This document shows, piece after piece, positions 5,597 through 10,864 of a stretch of 10,864 bases of DNA. The position numbers and the translations under genes were made by a program. Each line of letters opens with the position of its first letter. Position 1 is the stretch's first letter. The notes beneath the pieces are model-generated. The model did not search any database. It saw only the letters and a list, made by a program, of their open reading frames with translations, and was not told the DNA's origin. Origin of the DNA: CAYVMN01 sp964452575 (GTDB taxonomy: Bacteria; Desulfobacterota; DSM-4660; Desulfatiglandales; Desulfatiglandaceae); contig CAYVMN010000156.1 in assembly GCA_964452575.1 (NCBI GenBank), positions 1 through 10,864 of the forward strand. Direction: 5' to 3'.

Positions 5597-7975
5597 TTAT
5601 AGTTCTACGACGGTAATTGCGTCACCTCCAGATCTCAGATTCTCACTGCCGATTCTCTTTACAAAGGGTACCTCCCTTAGATGGGCGCGAATGGCATCCC
5701 TTAACCTGCCTGTCCCGAAACCATGGATAATCCTGAGGGTCAGATCTCCCTCAACCAGTGCCCGGTCTATGTTCTTATCGATCAAGGGGATGGCCTCGTC
5801 CACCCTGTATCCAATTACGTTTACCTCCCTTCGGGGAGGCCTCCTGGAGCCCCAGGAGACGGTACCAGCGCCTTCATAACGCCTAGGCCCACGGGTAGTA
5901 TGCCTGAGTTCCAGGTCCTTTATCTCGCAAGAGGCATTAACGTTTCCGATCATGACCTGGGCACGCCCGGCCGAGAGATCCACTGACTTGATCACCCCTT
6001 CCTGCCGCAATCGCCTGTGATAGACCCACTCTCCGGCACTCAGGCCTCTGGACCCTTCAGAATCTCTTTGATCAGCACACTCCTTGAAATGGGCCAATAA
6101 ATAATGGGTTGCATCCTTATATATTCGGACAGCCTGGGCCTGAGAGGTCCTGCTCTTGCTCTTCAGGAGGTTTATGGCCTCTCTGAACTCGTCGCGAGCC
6201 TCTCTGATTGCTGCCTCTGCCTCCATCCTCTTGGTCTCCATAAGGGACTTCTTCTCTTCCTCCAGCTCCTTGAGCCGCTCCCTTATCCTCTGGCTTGTGA
6301 AATGATACTCTCTCTTGACGTCCTCTGCCTCCTTCTTCTCGGACTCGGTCTCCAGACTCAACCGGTTCAGCTTCTCTATAAGTCTGCTCAATTGGACCTC
6401 ATCCTTGTCCAGGTACCGCCTCGCCCCCTCAAGGATACCGACAGGCACCCCGCTATTTCGGGCGATTTCCAGCGCGTGGCTCACCCCTGGCGAGCCGTAC
6501 CTGAGCCTGAAGGTGGGGCAGTCTCTGTCCGTATCAAATTCCACTGAGGCATTCTCTGCCCGCTCATTTGTAAGACCGTATGCCTTCAACCGGTTGAGGT
6601 GAGTTGATACCGCCACCCATGCCCCCCGGGCTGAAAGACAATCTAGGGCAGCCATCGCAAGGGCCGCTCCCTTATTTGGATCTGTGCCCATTCCCGGTTC
6701 ATCAATAATTACAAGGCTCCTCTCATCGGCATTCTCTAAGATATATTTCAGGTGTGCCGCATGAGCCGAAAAGGTGCTGAGACCGCTCTGTATATCCTGT
6801 TCATCTCCAATATCCGCCATGATTTGAGTAAAGACAGGCAGATAGCTCCCCTCGTCAGCGGGGATATGGATCCCGGCCTGGGTCATGAGGCTGATCAGTC
6901 CCAGCGTCTTCAGGGCAACGGTCTTACCTCCCCTGTTGGGCCCGGAAATGATCAGTACGTTCCGGTTGTGATTTAACCCAAAATCCAGAGGTACCGGAAG
7001 CTCTTGGCCTTGATTTGACCTTCTTTTTTCAAGGGTCAGGGCCAGGAGAATCGGGTTCATGGCCCCCTTAAGTTCAATCCCCTGGCCTTCGACTAACTCG
7101 GGCATTACACAAGAAAGATCCTCACTGAACATTGCCCTTGCGTAGAGCCCATCAAGCCTGGCTATGAGGGACTGACAGTACTCTAGGTCACCGGCAAGAC
7201 CCCTCACCATGGTCGTAAGATCCGTTAATATTCGGTATTCCTCTTCCCCCTCTTCCTGGGCCACTTCTGCCATCCGGTTATTGTCTTGAATTACCTCAAC
7301 GGGTTCAACAAAGCAGGTGGTCCGGGTCTGGGAATATTGGTGGATGATCCCCTCAACTCGCGATCTGTGATCGGTCCTCAGCGGGATAACATACCTGCCG
7401 TCACGTATTGTCACCAGATTGTCGTGCCCTTCACCCTTGAGCCCGGCCGATCTCTGGATACCTTCCAGTCTCTTCTGGAGATCGACTCTTAGCCGCACCT
7501 TTTTTTCCCTGATCCTCCCCAATGCAGGACTCGCTGAGTCCTTTATTGCGCCGTTTGAAGAAATGGACCCCTTTAACGCCTGCACAAGGGGCTTGCAGTC
7601 CGGCATATCCCTTACTAGCTCGTAAATGCCGGGACACAAGGCCCTGTTGGCCTCAATGGACCTCTTTGATTGCCGGCAGGCCTCCAGTACGTGTAGAATA
7701 GATAAGAGCTCCTCAGGCTCCAGGCATGATCCGTCAGGAAGGGATCTTTTCAGGATAGGCGTGATCTCTTCCACCCCTGAAAAGGAAAAAATACCCTTCA
7801 CCTTCAGAAGGAGCCTCAGCTCTGAGACCAGCCTCAGCTCGATATCAATTGTTCTGGGGTCATTAGATGGTTTGAGGGCTAGGCAGTTTGAACGGCCCAA
7901 CGTACAGGAGGCATAACGGGACAAGATATCAAGCAGGCAGTAATACTCAAGAACCCGATAGGTATGCTCAATCAT
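5597..7975 (-). CDS. mutS2: MutS2 family ATPase with Smr domain
   Basis: A 792-residue MutS2 protein, the family's usual length. In other bacteria MutS2 suppresses recombination or splits collided ribosomes; it is not mismatch-repair MutS, having no mismatch-reading domain. Core and clamp are at about 1-330. The ATPase has Walker A GPNRGGKT (345-352), an SGLSTFSAH switch segment (397-405), Walker B LVIIDE (421-426) and the STHL segment. A long charged coiled coil follows at about 525-610, and the C-terminal Smr domain lies at about 715-792. In Smr, HGFGTGRLR (751-759) is intact, but the position usually occupied by DLRG/DLHG reads NVIG (N719), losing the conserved Asp. The start at ATG 7973-7975 has no clear ribosome binding site. 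The gene lies 30 nt after yqeY and 99 nt before dnaG. Confidence 0.96.
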   Translation of the reverse strand: MIEHTYRVLEYYCLLDILSRYASCTLGRSNCLALKPSNDPRTIDIELRLVSELRLLLKVKGIFSFSGVEEITPILKRSLPDGSCLEPEELLSILHVLEACRQSKRSIEANRALCPGIYELVRDMPDCKPLVQALKGSISSNGAIKDSASPALGRIREKKVRLRVDLQKRLEGIQRSAGLKGEGHDNLVTIRDGRYVIPLRTDHRSRVEGIIHQYSQTRTTCFVEPVEVIQDNNRMAEVAQEEGEEEYRILTDLTTMVRGLAGDLEYCQSLIARLDGLYARAMFSEDLSCVMPELVEGQGIELKGAMNPILLALTLEKRRSNQGQELPVPLDFGLNHNRNVLIISGPNRGGKTVALKTLGLISLMTQAGIHIPADEGSYLPVFTQIMADIGDEQDIQSGLSTFSAHAAHLKYILENADERSLVIIDEPGMGTDPNKGAALAMAALDCLSARGAWVAVSTHLNRLKAYGLTNERAENASVEFDTDRDCPTFRLRYGSPGVSHALEIARNSGVPVGILEGARRYLDKDEVQLSRLIEKLNRLSLETESEKKEAEDVKREYHFTSQRIRERLKELEEEKKSLMETKRMEAEAAIREARDEFREAINLLKSKSRTSQAQAVRIYKDATHYLLAHFKECADQRDSEGSRGLSAGEWVYHRRLRQEGVIKSVDLSAGRAQVMIGNVNASCEIKDLELRHTTRGPRRYEGAGTVSWGSRRPPRREVNVIGYRVDEAIPLIDKNIDRALVEGDLTLRIIHGFGTGRLRDAIRAHLREVPFVKRIGSENLRSGGDAITVVEL

Positions 7976-8005
7976 GCAGGCTCTATCAAATATCGGTATG
8001 ATGCC

Positions 8006-8449
8006 TTAACCAAGCAGTTTCCTGGCTATTTCATTAACCTGTTTGCCCTGGACCTGACCCGCCATTCGGGCCATTGCCACCTTCATGACCTTTCCCAGGT
8101 CCCTTGGGCCTGTTACTGAGAGCTCAGAAATAATCTCCCGGAGGGTCTTCTCGATTTCCTCCGGGCCCAACTGCTGGGGCAAATATTCATAGAAGATCTT
8201 AACCTCTTCCTCTTCCTTGAGCGCTAAGTCCTCACGGCCCCCAGCCCTGAACTCTATTATGGCCTCCTTGCCCTTTTTCACCAAAGAAGAGATAGCCGCA
8301 CGGATTTCCTCATCCTCTAGCTCACGCCCCTTTTCGACCTGCTTATTCTTTAGGGCGGCCTTAAGCATCCTCAGGCACGAGGTCCGCACCTGATCCTTTT
8401 CCTTAATGGCCTTCTTCAGGTCCTCTGTGATTTTATCGTTGAACTGCAT
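8006..8449 (-). CDS. yqeY: GatB/YqeY domain protein
   Basis: A 147-residue all-helical protein of the YqeY family, full length. It starts with the family N-terminus (LKKAIKEKDQVRTSCLRMLKAALKN), has the central glutamate-rich segment leading to YEYLPQQL (about 88-95), and ends with the C-terminal helical part around GKVMKVAMARMAG and GKQVNEIARKLL. The C-terminal half resembles the tRNA-binding tail domain of the GatB amidotransferase subunit; the stand-alone protein has no firmly established reaction. It is the first gene after the promoter at 8517-8545 and opens the dnaG-rpoD operon, in the position where rpsU-yqeY is common. The sequence before the ATG (CTCAACAAAAC) lacks a Shine-Dalgarno match, and the leader consists largely of heptamer repeats. 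Confidence 0.95.
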   Translation of the reverse strand: MQFNDKITEDLKKAIKEKDQVRTSCLRMLKAALKNKQVEKGRELEDEEIRAAISSLVKKGKEAIIEFRAGGREDLALKEEEEVKIFYEYLPQQLGPEEIEKTLREIISELSVTGPRDLGKVMKVAMARMAGQVQGKQVNEIARKLLG

Positions 8450-8459
8450 GTTTTGTTGA

Positions 8460-8494
8460 GTCCGATGTCCAAAGTCCCACGTCTGATGTCATTG
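8460..8494. repeat. Heptamer tandem array, unit GTCNNNN
   Basis: GTC recurs at exactly 7-nt steps at 8460, 8467, 8474, 8481 and 8488 on the plus strand. The units are GTCCGAT, GTCCAAA, GTCCCAC, GTCTGAT and GTCATTG, with a consensus near GTCCGAT. The array lies between the promoter and the start codon of yqeY, so it should be transcribed as most of that gene's 5' leader. Confidence 0.7.
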
Positions 8495-8516
8495 GGAGAT
8501 CTAAAACCAAACTTTT

Positions 8517-8545
8517 TTTATACTTCTTTATTTCCAAAATGTCAA
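8517..8545 (-). promoter_or_regulatory. Sigma-70 promoter of the yqeY-mutS2-dnaG-rpoD operon
   Basis: On the minus strand, TTGACA (8540-8545) and TATAAA (8517-8522) are separated by exactly 17 nt in A/T-rich DNA. This is a near-perfect housekeeping promoter. Transcription should start near 8510, giving a leader of about 60 nt before yqeY. It lies immediately after the hisA stop codon, so the operon is uncoupled from the his genes upstream. Since RpoD recognises this promoter class, rpoD can feed its own synthesis. Confidence 0.85.
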
Positions 8546-8548
8546 CTA

Positions 8549-9313
8549 TTAAATTCCTCTGACCACCACTTTTGATTCTCCAATTCCATCCTTCTTGCCA
8601 GCCCTTATGGCCTCTGCCAGGTCAAGGCTCCTGTCATACAAGGCCCTGCCCGCAATCATTCCCATCACCCCATCCTCTGAAAGGGCCAATAGGTCGAGGA
8701 CATCCGAGATCTCCGAGATCCCACCGGATGCAATCACAGGGATCCGGATTGACTTGGCCAGGGCCCTCGTCCCTTCTACGTTGGGGCCTGTCCTCATGCC
8801 GTCCTTCTGGATATCAGTGTAGATGATCGCAGACACCCCGCTCCCTTCGAAGCGCCTTGCAAACGCCACAGGGCCGAGGCTGATCTCCTCTCTCCACCCC
8901 TCCACGGCCACCTGCCCTTCCCTGGCATCTATTCCAAGGATGATCTGCCCTGGGAATCTCCGGCAGGCCTCCATCACAAACTCCGGATCCTTGTAGGCCA
9001 CTGTGCCCAGTATCAGGTAACAGAGCCCAATTGCAAAATAGGCCTCCAGGGTAAGCATATCCCTTATACCACCCCCAAGTTGTACCGGGATCGGGACCGA
9101 TCTTACGATCCTCTGGATGACCTCCTTATTCACAGGCCTTCCTTGTACCGCCCCGTCCAGGTCAACCAGGTGAAGCCTCTCAGCACCACACTCAAACCAT
9201 TTCATCGCCATCTCTTCAGGGACGTCCGAAAACACTGTCGCTTCTGACATCCTTCCCTGTCGGAGCCTGACACAGCGGCCATCTTTGATATCAATGGCTG
9301 GAATGACGATCAA
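8549..9313 (-). CDS. hisA: HisA, ProFAR isomerase of histidine synthesis
   Basis: Catalyses the Amadori rearrangement of ProFAR to PRFAR, the fourth step of histidine synthesis, in the cytoplasm. At 254 residues it is a complete (beta/alpha)8 barrel. The two half-barrel repeats are visible: catalytic D8 in PAIDIKDG and D129 in GIDAREG. Phosphate-binding segments are QLGGGIR (78-84) and IASGGIS (194-200), and YTDIQKDGM (165-173) carries the conserved Thr. The start is TTG at 9311-9313, chosen because IVIPAIDI is the invariant family N-terminus and GGGGAG lies 7 nt upstream, inside the end of the preceding lipoprotein gene. Only 4 nt separate the two genes, so translation is likely coupled. hisF and hisI, which often follow, are not present; the operon promoter for yqeY comes next. 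Confidence 0.97.
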   Translation of the reverse strand: MIVIPAIDIKDGRCVRLRQGRMSEATVFSDVPEEMAMKWFECGAERLHLVDLDGAVQGRPVNKEVIQRIVRSVPIPVQLGGGIRDMLTLEAYFAIGLCYLILGTVAYKDPEFVMEACRRFPGQIILGIDAREGQVAVEGWREEISLGPVAFARRFEGSGVSAIIYTDIQKDGMRTGPNVEGTRALAKSIRIPVIASGGISEISDVLDLLALSEDGVMGMIAGRALYDRSLDLAEAIRAGKKDGIGESKVVVRGI

Positions 9314-9317
9314 TTAT

Positions 9318-10034
9318 CTACTCCCCGCCCCCTCTGGTAGCTGCTGACATCTCTGCCACCAGTTTCCGGAGCCCCAGCATGGCGAGCTTTTGAGCGGTCA
9401 TCCATACGCCGCCGCTTTGGATAAAGGTCCCAAGATCAAAGATATTCTCAGAGAGGGATCGCTGTGTCTTATCGAATCTCCCCTTCCAGAGAATTGTTCC
9501 GTCGTCCGGCCTTACGAGATGGAGATCAAATGCCACTGAGGCAGGGCGGTTGACCGCATAATCTCCGCCCTCCCGCTCTCGCCACCTATAGATATAGCCC
9601 GCTACCACAGCATCCGCTCCAAAGCTCTTTCCCACTTTCCGGATGATTTCCAAAGGCCCCGCTCCCATGTCAGACTCCAGGCCCGCAATGCCGGCCAAGA
9701 CACCTCTGGCCTGATTCTGGGATACGAGTTGGTATCTCTTTTCCATTGCCAGCATTTCAAAGAGGGACTCATTCATGTCTTGAGTCACATTGTCTGGAAC
9801 CGCTTCAGCAGAAAAGATCGCCCCCGTCAAGGGGTCACGGACCACCTCGGGTCTCCCCCCTGGGGATATGGCCGCCCGGAAACCTACCACAACCACATTT
9901 TCTACGATCGGCAAGCTGCGCTCTTCCTCAGGAGATGGCGTCCTCTTGGGGTTACAACTGCCGGCCAGGAGGAGGCATACTCCAACCAGGGGGCATAAGA
10001 GTGTTAGGGACCTTGTCAGAGCCGTCCTGCCCAT
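9318..10034 (-). CDS. Putative lipoprotein of unknown function between hisB and hisA
   Basis: A 238-residue protein with a signal peptide of the lipoprotein type: positive start (MGRTALTR), hydrophobic core, and AGSC giving a lipidated cysteine at C27, then a Pro/Glu-rich linker. It should be anchored at the periplasmic side of a membrane. The mature part, with VENVVVVGFRA near residue 44, a segment predicting an alternating helix/strand fold, GADAVVAGYIYRWRERE, and RPASVAFDLHLVRPDDGTILWKGRFD, resembles the curli/TolB-N/LpoB type of small alpha-beta lipoproteins, in which a strand-rich sheet describes cell-envelope factors; this is a resemblance, not a firm family call. The start is supported by GGAAGGGGA 5 nt before ATG. 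It sits 15 nt after hisB and 4 nt before hisA, so it is co-expressed with histidine genes without an obvious metabolic link. Confidence 0.8.
   Translation of the reverse strand: MGRTALTRSLTLLCPLVGVCLLLAGSCNPKRTPSPEEERSLPIVENVVVVGFRAAISPGGRPEVVRDPLTGAIFSAEAVPDNVTQDMNESLFEMLAMEKRYQLVSQNQARGVLAGIAGLESDMGAGPLEIIRKVGKSFGADAVVAGYIYRWREREGGDYAVNRPASVAFDLHLVRPDDGTILWKGRFDKTQRSLSENIFDLGTFIQSGGVWMTAQKLAMLGLRKLVAEMSAATRGGGE
9321..9326 (-). promoter_or_regulatory. Ribosome binding site deciding the TTG start of hisA
   Basis: GGGGAG on the minus strand, the last codons of the lipoprotein gene, lies 7 nt before the TTG of hisA. No ATG or GTG near the conserved N-terminus is available, so this site settles the start and ties hisA translation to the upstream gene. 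Confidence 0.7.
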
Positions 10035-10049
10035 ATCAATCCCCTTCCG

Positions 10050-10640
10050 CTATAAAATCCCCTTTGTTGAGGGCAGGTCTCCGCCAAGCCGTCCCTCGAG
10101 AGTGCCGGCCTGATCCAGCGCCCTGCCAAAGGCCTTGAAAATGGCCTCAGAGATGTGGTGGGGATCTTCTCCCGCTATAAGATCCACATGCATGGTGATG
10201 CCGGCGTTAATAACCAAGGCACGGAAAAACTCTTTGATCAGACCTACGTCGAAATTCCCGGTGGTCCTCTTCCTCAGTGAGACCCTATAGGAAAGGACCG
10301 GCCTATTTGAGGTATCTATAACGACCCTCGCAAGGGCCTCATCCATGGGAACAGTAGCTTCGCCGAATCGCCTTATCCCCTTCATCCCGCCCAGGGCGCC
10401 TTTTATGGCCAACCCAAGGCAGATACCCAGGTCCTCAACCGTGTGATGATCGTCTATGCCCGTGTCTCCTCTGGCATCCAACTCCATATCCATAAAGCCG
10501 TGAGCAGCCATCAGGGTCAACATGTGATCCATGAACGGGATACCGGTAGAGATCCGGGATCTACCGCTACCATCAAGGTTGAGTCTTAGGTGGACCTCCG
10601 TCTCTTTGGTCTTTCTCTCTATCTTTGACTCTCGCCCCAT
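10050..10640 (-). CDS. hisB: HisB, imidazoleglycerol-phosphate dehydratase
   Basis: Dehydrates imidazole glycerol phosphate to imidazole acetol phosphate in histidine synthesis; a manganese enzyme forming 24-mers. It has 196 residues, the monofunctional form without the phosphatase domain found in E. coli. The metal-binding motifs are present: MDHML (38-42), DDHHTVEDLG (63-72), and EDPHHISEAIFKA (158-170). The ATG at 10638-10640 gives the family N-terminus (MGRESKIERKTKETEV). The open frame continues up to TTG 10850, but that extension reads through the tRNA-Ala gene and is not coding. There is no strong ribosome binding site; only a weak purine run precedes the ATG. It begins 74 nt after the tRNA, without a clear terminator or promoter between, so read-through from the tRNA is possible. 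Confidence 0.96.
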   Translation of the reverse strand: MGRESKIERKTKETEVHLRLNLDGSGRSRISTGIPFMDHMLTLMAAHGFMDMELDARGDTGIDDHHTVEDLGICLGLAIKGALGGMKGIRRFGEATVPMDEALARVVIDTSNRPVLSYRVSLRKRTTGNFDVGLIKEFFRALVINAGITMHVDLIAGEDPHHISEAIFKAFGRALDQAGTLEGRLGGDLPSTKGIL

Positions 10641-10714
10641 GTCTATATCTCTATCACGGCAAAAAGTTCCCTTTTCTGACCCATTAGGAGGCCAGCAGCT
10701 TTGAGCAAAATAAA

Positions 10715-10790
10715 TGGTGGAGATGAGGGGATTCGAACCCCTGACCTGTACGTTGCGAACGTACCGCTCTCCCACCTGAGCTACATCCCC
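10715..10790 (-). tRNA. tRNA-Ala, anticodon CGC
   Basis: A full 76-nt cloverleaf with encoded CCA. The anticodon stem GTACG/CGTAC holds loop TTCGCAA, anticodon CGC, which reads GCG. The acceptor stem GGGGATG/CATCTCC contains the G3-U70 wobble pair that identifies tRNA-Ala, and the discriminator is A. The D arm is GCTC-AGGTGGGA-GAGC and the T arm AGGGG-TTCGAAT-CCCCT. It lies 74 nt upstream of hisB in the same direction. The 74 nt from 10791 to the window end hold no recognisable promoter or gene. Confidence 0.97.
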
Positions 10791-10864
10791 ACTTAACGAC
10801 TTCGGAACGCGGCCTGCCCTGGCGCGACTTATTGGCTTCGAAGCTGGCAATCGGGTCTTTTGTT

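Noticed and set aside
8460..8494. CRISPR or operator array
   Set aside because: Units are 7 nt with no spacers, too short and too variable for CRISPR repeats, and not arranged as inverted operator half-sites.
10641..10850. N-terminal extension of hisB by 70 codons from a TTG start
   Set aside because: The extension crosses the tRNA-Ala gene, and the family N-terminus begins at the ATG at 10638-10640.

Overview
The window is a stretch of bacterial chromosome made up almost entirely of housekeeping genes, all on the minus strand, so transcription runs from high to low coordinates. Gene content and order (hisB, lipoprotein, hisA, then yqeY, mutS2, dnaG, rpoD, tRNA with anticodon CAU, nif3, and a zinc-ribbon coiled-coil gene) suggest a Gram-negative bacterium of the former Deltaproteobacteria (Desulfobacterota and relatives). 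A lipoprotein signal peptide, an RpoD with a long non-conserved insert, and the yqeY-mutS2-dnaG-rpoD arrangement fit this. The lineage is an inference from gene order and protein character, not from a database search.

Right part (10790 down to 8549): a tRNA-Ala(CGC) gene is followed by hisB (imidazoleglycerol-phosphate dehydratase), a small lipoprotein gene of unknown function, and hisA. These three genes are packed with gaps of 15 and 4 nt, so they probably form one transcript; hisA uses a TTG start whose ribosome binding site lies in the end of the lipoprotein gene. Middle part (8545 down to 1950): a near-consensus sigma-70 promoter (TTGACA, 17 nt, TATAAA) drives a version of the macromolecular synthesis operon: yqeY, mutS2, dnaG (primase) and rpoD (primary sigma factor). 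It links replication initiation and transcription initiation, but the usual first gene rpsU is absent.

Left part (1808 down to 1): a tRNA with anticodon CAU, best read as tRNA-Ile2, is followed by a hairpin terminator. A nif3-family gene then begins abruptly with its N-terminal segment missing, and a C4 zinc-ribbon (DUF164/CT398-type) gene follows, with a possible terminator at the left edge. nif3 and the zinc-ribbon gene are frequent neighbours, so the truncation breaks an otherwise ordinary pair.

The least expected signal is in the spacers. Short arrays with an exact 7-nt period occur in three intergenic regions (95-115 with a degenerate run at 152-179, 904-938, and 8460-8494), each with a different unit sequence. 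Two flank the zinc-ribbon gene, one of them running into its last codons, and the third is the 5' leader of yqeY. They resemble in form the heptanucleotide STRR repeats known from cyanobacteria. No CRISPR, phage, transposase, defence or secondary-metabolism genes are visible.
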